Source: Streptomyces sp. R302 (GTDB taxonomy: Bacteria; Actinomycetota; Actinomycetes; Streptomycetales; Streptomycetaceae). Taken from it: DNA of 64,000 bases. A model generated the notes under the pieces. It saw nothing but the letters and a program-made list of their open reading frames with translations. It had not been told where the DNA came from and searched no databases. The position numbers were made by a program, and so were the translations under genes. Location: positions 124,001-188,000 of the forward strand of contig NZ_JABBGE010000004.1 of NCBI RefSeq assembly GCF_012927245.1, written 5' to 3'. Of the stretch, positions 10,101 to 19,384 are shown piece after piece. Every line of letters starts with the position of its first letter. The first letter of the stretch is position 1.

Positions 10101-13100
10101 GACGCCCGTTCCCGGACCGCGTGCCGAGGCGCCCGCGGCCGCGGCGCCCGCCCTCTCGCCGGCCGCCCGCCGTGAGGCGTACCTCGCCGACGTCATCACC
10201 CGCTACGAGGCCCGCACCGCCGCCTCCCGCGCGTACGCGCTGAGCAACCAGGACCGTCTGGCCAACAACCGGCGCTTCGCCCCGGCGACCCGCCCGGAGG
10301 TACGCGCGATCCGCTACCCGCTGTGCGGCGACCGGTCGGCCGGCTCCCGCTTCTGGGACGCCGACGGGCACGCGTACATCGACCTCTCCATGGGCTTCGG
10401 CGCCCACCTGCTCGGTCACAGCCCCGAGCCGGTCGTCACGGCGCTGGCCGAGCAGATGCGCCACGGCATGCAACTGGGCAGCGCCAGCCGGCTGGCCGGC
10501 GAGGTGGCCGGGCTGGTCGGCGAGTTGACCGGCGCCGAGCGGATGCTGTTCTGCGCCTCCGGCACCGAGGCCGTGATGACCGCGATCCGCCTGGCCCGCG
10601 CCGCCACCGGCCGGTCCAAGGTCGTGTTGTTCGCCAAGGCCTACCACGGTCACTCCGACGGGACCCTGGTCTCGCCCCGCCTCGACGACCCGGCCCGTGG
10701 CGCCGACCCGATGGTCACCGGCATCCCCCAGGCGATGGTGGACGACGTCATCGTGCTGCCGCTGGACCGGGAGAGCTCGCTGACCACCATCGCCGAGCTG
10801 GCCGGGGAGCTCGCCGCCGTCGTGGTCGAGCCGGTGCAGAACGGCAACCCGGGCCTGCACCCGGTGGACTTCCTGCGCCGACTGCGCGCCCTCACACACG
10901 ACGAGGGCATCGCGCTGGTCTTCGACGAGGTCCTCACCGGCTTCCGGGTCGGTGCCGGCGGCTGCCAGGAGCTGTTCGGCATCCAGGCGGACCTGGTGAC
11001 CTACGGCAAGACGCTCGCGGCCGGCCTGCCGATGGCCGCCGTCGCGGGTCGCCGCGAGTTCCTCGACCGGGTCGACGGCGGGTCCTGGGTGGGCGAGTGG
11101 AGGATCCCGGGCGACACCCCGCTCACCTTCACCGCCGGCACGTACGCCAACCACCCGCTCGCCCTGGCGGCCTCCCGCGCGGTCCTCGGGCACGTGCGGG
11201 AGAACGGACCGCTGCTGTACAAGGAGCTCAACGAGCGCTCCGACGCGATGATCGAGCGGCTGAACACGGGCTTCGCCGAGCTGGGCGTGCCGCTCGGTGC
11301 CGCCAACACGGGCTCCTTCTTCCGGTTCGCGCAGAACGCCAACTTCAGCTTCGTCCACCAGCCGGTGGAGATGGACCTGTTCCGCGCCAACCTGGCGCTG
11401 CGCGGCGTGTACGTCGCCGAGACCGGAGCCTCCTTCCTGTCCACGGCACACACCGACGAGGACGTCGACCAGGTGGTGCGCGCGGCCCTGGACGCGGCCA
11501 CCGAGATGAAGGAGGCCGGCCTGTGGCAGCGTGCCGACGGATCGTCCGCTCCGGCGCCGGCGCTCCGTGAGCCCGCGGCCGCGCCCCGGCGCCCGGTGCC
11601 GGCGTCGACGCCGGCCGCCCCGGTGCTGACGGTGCGCGAACCCGTACGTCCGCAGGCCCCGGCCGTCCCGGCCGCGCGTCGCGTCCCGCAGCTGAGCCTG
11701 TCCTACTTCGGCGACAGCGACATGATCGACATCGACGCGCACTACCGGCTGCTGATGGACGGCGCCGACTTCGCCGACCAGCACGGTTTTGACGCGATCT
11801 GGCTGCCCGAGCGGCACTTCCACGCCTTCGGCGGCCTGTCGCCCAACCCCGCCGTGCTCGCCGCGACGCTCGCCCAGCGCACCAGCCGGGTCAAGCTGCG
11901 CGCGGGCAGCGTGGTGGGTCCGCTGCACCACCCGGCGAGGATCGCCGAGGAGTGGGCCGTCGTGGACCGGCTCTCCCGAGGGCGGGTCGGCATCGCCGTC
12001 GCCTCCGGCTGGAACGACCGCGACTTCGTCCTGGCGCCCGGCTCCTTCGCCGATCGCCGCGACGTCACCATGAAGCGGATCGACCAGGTCCGCCGGCTGT
12101 GGCGCGGCGAGGAACTGGAGTTCCCCGCGGGCGAGGGAAGCCACAGGATCCTCACGTATCCGCGTCCCGTCCAGCCTGAACTCCCGATGTGGCTCACCAC
12201 GCTGGGCAGTGCCGAGGCGTTCGCCGCGGCCGGTGGGGCGGGCCTGGGCGTGCTGACCAACCTGCTCACCCAGGACATCGCCGAGCTCAAGACCAAGATC
12301 GCCGCCTACCGGGAGGCCCGGGCCCGGGCCGGCCACGACGAGGGCCGGATCACGGTCCTCGTGCACACCCTGGTCGGTGACGACGAGGAGAAGGTGCGGG
12401 CCGAGGCCGCCGACCCGCTGGCGCACTACCTGGCCGCGGCGCTCGACCTGACCAACCGGATGTCGCCCGCCGAAAGGCGGATCGACCCGGACCGGCTGGC
12501 CGCGTCCGACCGCGAGTTCCTGATCCGCTCGGCCCAGGACAAGTACCTGCGTCACCGCTCGCTGATCGGAGGCATCGACGGCTGCCGGGCGACCGTGGAC
12601 GAGCTCGCCGACGCCGGGGTGGACGAGATCGCCTGCTTCGTGGACTTCGGCGTGCGGCCGGAGCTGGCGCGCGAGGGATTCGAGGCGCTCGACCGGCTGC
12701 GCCGGACGCTGGCCGACACCCCCGCCCGCGACGCCGCGGCCGCCGCCCCGGCGGTCGCCCTCAGCGGGCCCGAGCGCCCGGCCGCCGCACCGCGGAGCGT
12801 GCCGCCGCAGGCTGCCCCGCAGCAGAGCGTCCCGCCGCAGCCCGTCGCGCTGCCCAGCACCCCCAACCAGCGTCTGGTCTGGGCCGCCGCGCAGTTCAGC
12901 GCCGAGACCAACAGCGCGTACAACCTGCGCCGACTGCTCAGCCTGAGCGGCGAGCTGGACACCCGGGCGGTGCGCGCCGCGTTTCGGGCGCTGGTGGACC
13001 GGCACGAGGCGCTGCGGGTGGCCTTCAGCGACGACGGCGCCGCCCAGACCGTACGGACGGACGTGGACGCCGACCTCGATCTGGTCGACCTGTCCGGCCT

Positions 13101-15081
13101 GGACGAGGCCGCGCGCGACCGGGAGCTCACGGCGCTGCTGGAGGAGGAGGCCGCCCGCCCGTTCGACCTCTCCCGTGGACCGCTGCTGCGCGGCACGCTC
13201 CTCACCATGGGGCCGCGCGAGCACCTGCTCTGCCTGACCGCGCACCACGTGGCCGTCGACGGCGGCGCGGAGAACGTGCTGCTGGACGAACTCGGCCGGC
13301 TCTACGCCCACGAGCTCGGCGTCGGCGAGCCGCTCGCCCCGGCACCTCGCCTCGCCGACTACCTGCTCGGGCCCGACGGCCGGTCCGCCACCGAGGCCGA
13401 CCTGGCGTACTGGCGCGGCGTCCTCGATCCGCTGCCCGAGCCGCTCGCCCTGCCCGGCCGGGACCGCACCGCCGCCAAGCGGGTGACCGGGCACGCCGGT
13501 GCCCGGCTGAACGTCGACTTCGACCAGGACCTGCTGCGCCGGGTGCAGAAGTTCGGCTCCCGGCACGGCGCCAGCCCGTTCATGGTGGTGCTGGCCGCCT
13601 ACACGGCCTTGCTGCACGAGATGGCCGGCCAGGACGACGTGGTGGTCGGCGTGCCCACCGCGCGCCGCCCCGCCGAGGGCCCGGGCAAGGACCTCGTCGC
13701 CTACTGCGCCAACGTACTGCCCCTCCGTTCGCTCCGCGACCCGGCGGAGGACTTCCCCGCCCACCTGCGCCGGATCCGCGGCGTCCTGCTCGACGCCTTC
13801 GACCACGAGGCCTGCACGCTGGCCGAGATCATGCGCGAGCTGCCGAAGCCCGCGACCTGGGGCCAGCCGGCGATGCTCTCGGCGGTGTTCAGCTGGGACA
13901 AGCCGCATCTGCCGGAGCTCCCCGGGCTCACGGTGCGGCACCTGGAGAGCGGAGCCCCCGCGGTCCGGTTCGACCTGGGGCTGAACATCACGCACTTCGA
14001 CACCGGCCACCGCATCTCCTGGGACTACAACACCGAGGCGGTCAGTGAGGACGAGGTCCGGGCACTGAACGAACGGTTCGACGTGCTGCTGCGCGCCGCG
14101 GTGGGCGCGCCCGCTGCCGAGGCCGAGCGCGCCACGGACCTGGTGGCCCGGCACGCCGAGCGGCAGCCGGAGGCCGTGCCGGTGTACGGCGAGGCGGCTC
14201 CGCTGACGCTCGCCATGGCGGTCGGGCGCGCCCGGCGGCTGGCGGCACGCCTCGTCGAGGCCGGGGTCCGCGCCGGCGATCCGGTCGGGCTCGCGGTGGA
14301 ACCGGGATCCGCGCTGCTCGTGGGAGTGCTCGGCATCCTGTGGTCCGGCGGCTGCTGGGCCCCGCTGGGCACCGACGGCGACGCGACGGCCGGACGGCCG
14401 GCCGTGGCCGTCACCGACTGGGGCCGGAGGCAGGGTCCCGACGGCGTCACCTTGGTGGAGGTCCACGCCTGGGACGCCGGGCCGGTGCCCGAGCTGCCCG
14501 TGCTCGACGCTCAGGCCGTGGCACTGCGACCGGGGCCCGACGCGACGGTGACGCACCGTCGGCTCGCGGGCGCGGTGGCCGCGTCGGTCGCCGCGGCGAC
14601 TGCCTCGCACGGCGGCGAAGCCGAGGACGGACAGCTGCTCCCGCGCGACCTGGCGGACGTGTCGGACTGGGCGACCCTGCTCGCCGCGGCGGCCGGCGGC
14701 CGCGCCGTGCGCTGGGACGAAGCCGTTCCGCCGGAGCGGGAGAGCGCCCCCGCGCACCCGTCGCCGGCCCCGCGTAGCGAGGAGCCGGCCCCGTCGGCCG
14801 ACGAGTCGACCCCGCGCTCCGGCACGTCGGAGCGGGCCGGCGCCGCCCCCACCACGGGGGACGCCGGCATCGTCCCGGAGCTGGTCGAGATCTGGTCCCA
14901 GGTCCTGGGCCGGAGCGGACTCACGGCCGCGTCGGACTTCTTCGAGGAGGGCGGCGACTCCATCTCGGCGGTCCAGATCCTGGCGAAGATCCGCACCCGG
15001 TTCGGGGTCGACCTCCCCGTGGACGTCTTCTTCGACGCGCCCACCGTCGGTGACCTGGCCGGCTCGGTGCGGCCCCACTGA
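7162..15081 (+). CDS. Hybrid PKS-NRPS: KS-AT(inactive)-ACP-AMT-monooxygenase-C-A(truncated)-PCP
   Basis: A 2,639-residue megasynthase. Domains in order: ketosynthase (about 10-435) with Cys184, His319 and His359; an acyltransferase-like region (about 455-780) in which the GHSxG nucleophile motif is replaced by AEPGTVH, so it cannot be active; ACP with Ser830; Pro/Ala linker; class III PLP aminotransferase (about 1010-1440) with Lys1283 in [10 protein letters not shown]; luciferase-like flavin monooxygenase of the MupA/Atu3671 type (about 1508-1840); condensation domain with HHVAVDG (2028-2034); an adenylation remnant (about 2317-2530) keeping A1/A2 but lacking A4-A10; PCP with Ser2600. By family knowledge (iturin- and microginin-type synthases) AMT converts a beta-ketone to a beta-amine, and AMT plus monooxygenase gives alpha-hydroxy-beta-amino acyl units. 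GTG 7162 is preferred because GGAA lies 4 bases upstream; ATG 7171 is the alternative. The missing AT and A functions must come from elsewhere. Confidence 0.93.
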   Translation: MSAMKPDGPAVPIAVIGASCRLPGGIESLDALWRALREGVDAVTDLPDAPWQRETAALLGNDHGQPSRPVRGAFLGDVYGFDAGFFGISPKEAASMDPQQRILLEICWRALEHANLAADALARSATGVFIGSGGDDYAQLATAPGRFDQLDAYSLLGVNRAMAAGRIAYLLRSHGPALTLDTTCSSSLVAVHMAAQSLRAGESEVALAAGSHLVRTPWNIVTRGLTNALSPTGVCRAFDAEADGFVLGEGAGAVVLKRLEDAQRDGDPILGVLRGSAVNHDGPSSGLTAPNGRAQQAVIRSALRTGGLAPAEVGYVETHGTGTSLGDPIEAEALTAVYGEGRPADRPLVIGSVKTNFGHLEAAAGILSLLKALLVVERGEIPATLHHRTPNPHIDWERSSLRVQTTHGRWAAGPGPRAAGVSAFGLSGTNCHVVVTEPPVRPEAAPVPPGPGLVLLSAKDEEALRTTALECARAWQETEAPLDEVSAALAVGRSAFRTRLAFVAPDAGAARELLLRYGKTGAAPGVRAGELGARPPQGPVVLLLPDGGPTGVPTRTYREVEVFRQAVDAVAEAAGVEPEAVLGGEPSDLAAFASRYAVGRMWRAWGLMPDVLIAEPGTVHVARCLAGELSLAEAVSAVAGDAVTGDAGARGPVGQSAPTAADIVIARSGDGPHPVLSEAVALAARTPCVLLQAGGEAGLAGRVLASAAPGTAVATALTGVEDSSRAGVLAGLGELFVHGWAVEWRRVLPGARSARLPGHPFRRNRLWLSGVPDPQLVPGTAHADDQPDEEWDGGMADVGAFLRGELAHMLGMAEAEVSERAPLLELGADSLVFARIVQRVADRFDVALTVRELFEELLTIEEISRHVAGALGGSAAGAPASESVPSPTAVPSPAPVLTPAPVAASPAAAPAPAPVRSSVATPAPAPVATPAPSPVPAPAPVAAPPAAPDPVDEALEALQAQVRTLTAELTELRARSASATTPVPGPRAEAPAAAAPALSPAARREAYLADVITRYEARTAASRAYALSNQDRLANNRRFAPATRPEVRAIRYPLCGDRSAGSRFWDADGHAYIDLSMGFGAHLLGHSPEPVVTALAEQMRHGMQLGSASRLAGEVAGLVGELTGAERMLFCASGTEAVMTAIRLARAATGRSKVVLFAKAYHGHSDGTLVSPRLDDPARGADPMVTGIPQAMVDDVIVLPLDRESSLTTIAELAGELAAVVVEPVQNGNPGLHPVDFLRRLRALTHDEGIALVFDEVLTGFRVGAGGCQELFGIQADLVTYGKTLAAGLPMAAVAGRREFLDRVDGGSWVGEWRIPGDTPLTFTAGTYANHPLALAASRAVLGHVRENGPLLYKELNERSDAMIERLNTGFAELGVPLGAANTGSFFRFAQNANFSFVHQPVEMDLFRANLALRGVYVAETGASFLSTAHTDEDVDQVVRAALDAATEMKEAGLWQRADGSSAPAPALREPAAAPRRPVPASTPAAPVLTVREPVRPQAPAVPAARRVPQLSLSYFGDSDMIDIDAHYRLLMDGADFADQHGFDAIWLPERHFHAFGGLSPNPAVLAATLAQRTSRVKLRAGSVVGPLHHPARIAEEWAVVDRLSRGRVGIAVASGWNDRDFVLAPGSFADRRDVTMKRIDQVRRLWRGEELEFPAGEGSHRILTYPRPVQPELPMWLTTLGSAEAFAAAGGAGLGVLTNLLTQDIAELKTKIAAYREARARAGHDEGRITVLVHTLVGDDEEKVRAEAADPLAHYLAAALDLTNRMSPAERRIDPDRLAASDREFLIRSAQDKYLRHRSLIGGIDGCRATVDELADAGVDEIACFVDFGVRPELAREGFEALDRLRRTLADTPARDAAAAAPAVALSGPERPAAAPRSVPPQAAPQQSVPPQPVALPSTPNQRLVWAAAQFSAETNSAYNLRRLLSLSGELDTRAVRAAFRALVDRHEALRVAFSDDGAAQTVRTDVDADLDLVDLSGLDEAARDRELTALLEEEAARPFDLSRGPLLRGTLLTMGPREHLLCLTAHHVAVDGGAENVLLDELGRLYAHELGVGEPLAPAPRLADYLLGPDGRSATEADLAYWRGVLDPLPEPLALPGRDRTAAKRVTGHAGARLNVDFDQDLLRRVQKFGSRHGASPFMVVLAAYTALLHEMAGQDDVVVGVPTARRPAEGPGKDLVAYCANVLPLRSLRDPAEDFPAHLRRIRGVLLDAFDHEACTLAEIMRELPKPATWGQPAMLSAVFSWDKPHLPELPGLTVRHLESGAPAVRFDLGLNITHFDTGHRISWDYNTEAVSEDEVRALNERFDVLLRAAVGAPAAEAERATDLVARHAERQPEAVPVYGEAAPLTLAMAVGRARRLAARLVEAGVRAGDPVGLAVEPGSALLVGVLGILWSGGCWAPLGTDGDATAGRPAVAVTDWGRRQGPDGVTLVEVHAWDAGPVPELPVLDAQAVALRPGPDATVTHRRLAGAVAASVAAATASHGGEAEDGQLLPRDLADVSDWATLLAAAAGGRAVRWDEAVPPERESAPAHPSPAPRSEEPAPSADESTPRSGTSERAGAAPTTGDAGIVPELVEIWSQVLGRSGLTAASDFFEEGGDSISAVQILAKIRTRFGVDLPVDVFFDAPTVGDLAGSVRPH

Positions 15082-15139
15082 CCACGGGCGGGCCACCCGC
15101 CGCCACCGCACGTCCCGCCGAACAGCACGTAGGAGAGCG

Positions 15140-18100
15140 ATGAATCAGGAGTCAGGATCCCCTGACGTCCAGCAGGCAGCGGACCGGGTCCGCGGGGCAC
15201 TCCGGGAGCTGCCGGGGATCACCGACTGGTGGGTGGCGGCCGGACCGGCCGACACCGGGGTCATCGCCTACGTGGTCCCGGGACGGCCGACCGGCCACGC
15301 CGACCTCCTGCGCACCCTGCGGCGCGCCTGCCCCGGCGTGCCGCAGGAGCTGGGCCCGCACCTGGTCCGGCTGACAGCGCTGCCCCGTGACCCCGAGGGA
15401 CACGTGGACCAGGACCGGCTGGCCGAGCTGCCGGCCCTCGGCGAGGACACGCTGCGCGCGGCCGAACGGGCCGCACGGGAAGCCGGCGCCACCGAGGCCC
15501 GGGCCGCGATCGTGGACGCCCGGGTGCCGCAGCCCGGCGGCCTGGTCGTCCGGCCCGACGGCGCCGACCCGGTGACCGGGCGCCAGGACGGCGAGGCGCC
15601 CCCCGCGCTGCTCGACGGCGGGCGGCGGACCGGCGACCCGGACGGTCCGCTCACCCTCGTACAGGCCCTGGACCGGGCCGCGGCCGGCAGCGCGGGCGTG
15701 GTGTTCGACCCGGGCACGGGCGACGCGGTCCGGCTGACCTACGGCGAGCTGCGCGACCGCGCCGCACGGGTGGCGAAGGGCCTGCGGGGGGCCGGGGTGC
15801 GTCCGGGCGATCCGGTGCTGCTGCCGGCCGGCGACAACGAGGAGTTCCTGACCGCCTTCTGGGCCTGCCAGCTGAGCGGCGCGGTGGCCGTCCCGTGCGC
15901 CCCGGTCACCGCCGAGGCGGGCGTCTCGGCGGCGGAGCGGCTCCAGTACGTGTGGGAACTGCTCCAGGAACCGGTGATCGTCACCTCCGACCCGACGAGC
16001 GTGCCGCCGGCCGTACGCGAACGCGCCCGGCTGCACGGCCTGGACGCGCTCACCGAGGCCGAGCCCGCCGCCCCGGCCGCGATCCGGCCGGACGCCATCG
16101 CGGTGATGCTGCTGACCTCCGGCAGCACCGGCATGCCCAAGCTGGTCACCCAGACCCACGCGGCGATCCTCTCGATGACCGCCGCCGCCCGCGCCACGCT
16201 CGGCCTCGGCGCCGACGACGTCTCCGTCAACTGGTTCCCGCTCGACCACGTGGTCGGCCTGCTGATGTGCCACGTCCGCGACGTCTACCTGCGCTGCGAG
16301 GACGTCCACGTCCCCACCGACGCCGTCCTGGGCGACCCGCTGCGCTGGCTGGACCTCCTCACCCGGTACCGGGCCACCCTGACCTGGGCGCCGAACTTCG
16401 CCTTCTCGCTGATCGGGGCCCGCGCCGGGGACCTGGGCGACCGTGACTGGGACCTGTCCCGGGTGCGGTCCATCATCAACGCGGGCGAGATGGTCGTCGC
16501 CGAGCAGGTACGCCAGTTCCTCGCCGTGCTCGCCCCGTTCGGGCTGCGGGACCACACCGTGCAGCCCGCCTGGGGCATGTCCGAGACCTGCTCCGTGGTC
16601 ACCGCGGACCAGGACTTCTCCGGCACGGTGGGCTCACTGCTCGGTCCCGTGCCGGTCGGCGGCCCGTTCCCCGGCCTGTCGGTGCGCATCGTCCGGCCCG
16701 ACGGCTCGACCGCCGTCGAGGGCGAGACCGGCGACCTGGAGGTCACCGGCACCATGGTCACCCGCGGCTACCACAACAACGACAAGGCCAACGCCGAGTC
16801 CTTCGCGCCCGACGGCTGGTTCCGCACCGGCGACCGCGCCGTGATCGCCGCCGGGTCGCTGACCATCGTCGGCCGCTCCAAGGACGTCATCCGCGTCAAC
16901 GGCATCAGCATCCCCTCGACCGAGGTGGAGGCCGTGGTCGAGCGCTCCGACCGGGTGCTCGAGAGCTTCACCGCCGCGGTCTGCTACCGCCCCGACAACG
17001 CCGCCACCGACGAGATCGCCGTCTTCTACAGCCCGCGGCCCGGCCAGCAGGCGGAGGCGGTGCGCGCCGACGTACGCCGCCGGGTGCTGGAGCACTACGG
17101 CTTCCCGCCCCGGCACGTCATCCAGGTGCGGCCCGAGGAGATCCCCAAGACCTCCATCGGCAAGATCCGCCGTGCGGTGCTCGCCGCACGGCTGCACGCG
17201 GGGGAGTTCGACGACCGGCTGGCGCGCGGCGCGGCGGCCGAACCCGCCGGGGTGTGGCTGGCCCGCCCCCGGTGGCGCGTCCGGGCGGCCCGTCCCACCG
17301 CGCCCCGAACCCGTGACGTCGACAGCGCGCGGATCGTGGTGCTGGGCGCGGACGCCGCGACCGGCGGACGACTGCGTGCCCTGCTGAACGCCCACGGGCA
17401 CCGCTGCGCCTTCGGCGTCTGGGACGACGACCGGCAGGTGGACCCCATGGACCCCCGACTCGTCACCGTCGCGCCCACGATCGGCGCGGTCGGCGCGTTC
17501 CTGGCCGACGGCGCGGACGGTACCCGGCTGCCCGGCGAGGTCGTGCTCGCCTTCCCGGCCGAGCCGCGGCCGGAGGACGCGCGCACCTTGATCGGGCGTC
17601 AGGCCGCCGCGATCGAGCAGGTCCTGCTGGTGGTCCGCGCACTGGACGAGCTGGGGCCGCGCGGTCCGATCCGGCTCACCCTGCTCGGCGCCGGCCTGTG
17701 CGCGGTCACCGCCGACGACGTCCCGGACCTCGCGCTGAGCCCGCTCGCGGGCCTCGCCCCCAGCCTCGACGCCGAACTGCCCTGGCTGCGGGTGCGGTTG
17801 ATCGACGCCGAACCCGGTGACGAGCGGGCCGCGGACGGCGAACTGCTCGGCGAGGCGGTCGGCGCGGTGGTCTCCTACCGGGGCGGTGTGCGGCGCGAGC
17901 TGTGGATCACCGGCCAGCCCGAGCCCGGTTCCGAGTCCGGTTCCGAGCCCGCGTCCGGGTCCGCGTCCGGTTCCGAGCCCGCGTCCGAGTCCGGGTCCGC
18001 GTCCGGTTCCGAGCCCGCGTCCGAGTCCGGGTCCGCGTCCGCCTCTGCGTCCGGGGCCGCGTCCGAGTCCGGGTCCGCGTCCGCCTCTGCGTCCGCCTCT

Positions 18101-19384
18101 GCGTCCGGGGCCGCGCCCGTCACGGACGGGCCGTCGGCACTCTTCCGGCGGGACGCCGCCTACCTCGTCACCGGTGGCCTCGGCGGCGTCGGCTTCGAGG
18201 TCTGCCGTCATCTCCTCGCCACCACCGGCTGCTCGCTCGTCCTGCTCGGCCGCACCCCGCTGCCGGAGCCGAGCGCCCCGCAGGGCGACGGGGGCACGCT
18301 CGACGCCCGCCGGCGCCGGCTGCGCGAGCTCGAACAGGTCGGCCGGGTCCGCTACCTCGCTGTCGACAACGGCGACGAGGACGGGCTGCGCGCCGCGCTC
18401 GCGGAGGTCGAGGCGGACTGGAACCTGCCGGTCGCCGGTGCCGTGCACCTGGCCGGGCTGATGGACGGCGTCCCGGTCGCCGAGCTCACGCCGGAGCGGC
18501 TGCGCGAGGTGCTCGCCGCCAAGGTCGAACCCGCCCTGCTGCTGGGCCGGCTGATCGCCGAGCGGAAGGGCTCCGTCGTCGCCTTCTCCTCGGTCAACGC
18601 GATCTTCGGCGGCGCCCAGGTGGCCGGCTACGGCGCGGCCAACGCCTTCCTCGACGCCTGGGCCGCCCGACTGGGCGCCCAGGGCGTGCCGGTGCACCTG
18701 CTGTCCTGGTCCCGCTGGCAGTCGACCGGCATGAGCGCGGGCAGCGAGGACGACGAACTGGTCCGCTCGCGCGGCTACCGGGTGCTCACCGTTGAGGCCG
18801 CGCTGCGCGCCTTCGACACCGCCGTGCGGCTGCCCGTCGGCCACACCGTGATCGGCCTCGAACCGACCAACCCGTTCATCCTGGCCCGCGTCGACCTGCC
18901 GACCGCACCGCTGGACCGGCTAGAGGTCCGCTGCCTACCGCTGCTCGCCGACACCGGCGAGCTCCTCGTCGACGATCTGCGCGGCGCACCGGTCGCGGTG
19001 GCGGCCGTCGCCGACCCGACGGGCACGGGCTCGCGCGAGGGCGCCGACCGGGAGACCCTCGCCACGCTCGCCGGCATCTGGCAGGAGGTCCTCGCCGCAC
19101 CCGAAGTCCCCTACGACGCGGGGTTCTTCGACCTGGGCGCGCGGTCCCTGCAACTGCCCCGGGTACAGCTCCTGATCGAGAAGAAGCTCGACACCCGGGT
19201 GGAGATCTCCGACTTCTTCGCCCATCCGACGGTGGCCGCCCTCGCCGCACACCTGGAACGCCTGCGCGGAACCGGCGGCGGGGGAGACGGGGCCGGACAA
19301 CCCGAACCGGCCGCGCCGCGCCGCCGCTCCGACCGGTTCGGCCGGCCGGGCACCGTCCGCACGGAAACGGAGGCCGTCCGATGA
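15140..19384 (+). CDS. Loading protein: A-remnant/acyl-ACP ligase/KR/ACP
   Basis: A 1,414-residue protein starting at ATG 15140 after AGGAGAG. Residues about 1-105 resemble the C-terminal subdomain of an adenylation domain, ending in an A10-like PRDPEGHVD whose Lys is His. Next comes an acyl-ligase domain (about 170-690) with TSGSTGMPK (326-334), GMSETCS, GWFRTGDRA and the A10 Lys675 in KTSIGK. Its NWFPLDHVVGL and TWAPNFAFSLI stretches match the ligase type I know from PksJ/BaeJ-like starter modules. A structural half-KR, a Ser/Glu/Ala/Gly repeat linker (about 928-993) and a ketoreductase (about 1007-1247, Tyr1164 in GYGAANAFLD) follow, then an ACP with Ser1336 in LGARSL. In bacillaene biosynthesis a comparable ligase/KR pairing reduces a loaded alpha-keto acid. 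Here an alpha-hydroxy starter is plausible but unproven. It lies 58 bases after the previous synthase and overlaps the next by ATGA. Confidence 0.9.
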   Translation: MNQESGSPDVQQAADRVRGALRELPGITDWWVAAGPADTGVIAYVVPGRPTGHADLLRTLRRACPGVPQELGPHLVRLTALPRDPEGHVDQDRLAELPALGEDTLRAAERAAREAGATEARAAIVDARVPQPGGLVVRPDGADPVTGRQDGEAPPALLDGGRRTGDPDGPLTLVQALDRAAAGSAGVVFDPGTGDAVRLTYGELRDRAARVAKGLRGAGVRPGDPVLLPAGDNEEFLTAFWACQLSGAVAVPCAPVTAEAGVSAAERLQYVWELLQEPVIVTSDPTSVPPAVRERARLHGLDALTEAEPAAPAAIRPDAIAVMLLTSGSTGMPKLVTQTHAAILSMTAAARATLGLGADDVSVNWFPLDHVVGLLMCHVRDVYLRCEDVHVPTDAVLGDPLRWLDLLTRYRATLTWAPNFAFSLIGARAGDLGDRDWDLSRVRSIINAGEMVVAEQVRQFLAVLAPFGLRDHTVQPAWGMSETCSVVTADQDFSGTVGSLLGPVPVGGPFPGLSVRIVRPDGSTAVEGETGDLEVTGTMVTRGYHNNDKANAESFAPDGWFRTGDRAVIAAGSLTIVGRSKDVIRVNGISIPSTEVEAVVERSDRVLESFTAAVCYRPDNAATDEIAVFYSPRPGQQAEAVRADVRRRVLEHYGFPPRHVIQVRPEEIPKTSIGKIRRAVLAARLHAGEFDDRLARGAAAEPAGVWLARPRWRVRAARPTAPRTRDVDSARIVVLGADAATGGRLRALLNAHGHRCAFGVWDDDRQVDPMDPRLVTVAPTIGAVGAFLADGADGTRLPGEVVLAFPAEPRPEDARTLIGRQAAAIEQVLLVVRALDELGPRGPIRLTLLGAGLCAVTADDVPDLALSPLAGLAPSLDAELPWLRVRLIDAEPGDERAADGELLGEAVGAVVSYRGGVRRELWITGQPEPGSESGSEPASGSASGSEPASESGSASGSEPASESGSASASASGAASESGSASASASASASGAAPVTDGPSALFRRDAAYLVTGGLGGVGFEVCRHLLATTGCSLVLLGRTPLPEPSAPQGDGGTLDARRRRLRELEQVGRVRYLAVDNGDEDGLRAALAEVEADWNLPVAGAVHLAGLMDGVPVAELTPERLREVLAAKVEPALLLGRLIAERKGSVVAFSSVNAIFGGAQVAGYGAANAFLDAWAARLGAQGVPVHLLSWSRWQSTGMSAGSEDDELVRSRGYRVLTVEAALRAFDTAVRLPVGHTVIGLEPTNPFILARVDLPTAPLDRLEVRCLPLLADTGELLVDDLRGAPVAVAAVADPTGTGSREGADRETLATLAGIWQEVLAAPEVPYDAGFFDLGARSLQLPRVQLLIEKKLDTRVEISDFFAHPTVAALAAHLERLRGTGGGGDGAGQPEPAAPRRRSDRFGRPGTVRTETEAVR
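17921..18117 (+). repeat. Intragenic 6-base-based tandem repeat encoding a Ser/Glu/Ala/Gly linker
   Basis: A run of degenerate TCCGNG hexamers within the loading protein gene. Two perfect tandem copies of a 36-base unit lie at 17969-18004 and 18005-18040, and a 34-base unit recurs at 18019-18052 and 18061-18094. All are in frame and encode a GSEPASESGSAS-type acidic serine linker between the structural and catalytic halves of the KR region. Unit lengths are multiples of three, so copy-number change would alter linker length without frameshift. Confidence 0.9.

Noticed and set aside
9649..15111. An 1,820-codon open frame antisense to the large synthase, and a similar one at 20587-23958
   Set aside because: Long antisense frames are expected in high-GC codon usage, and the plus-strand domains are unambiguous.
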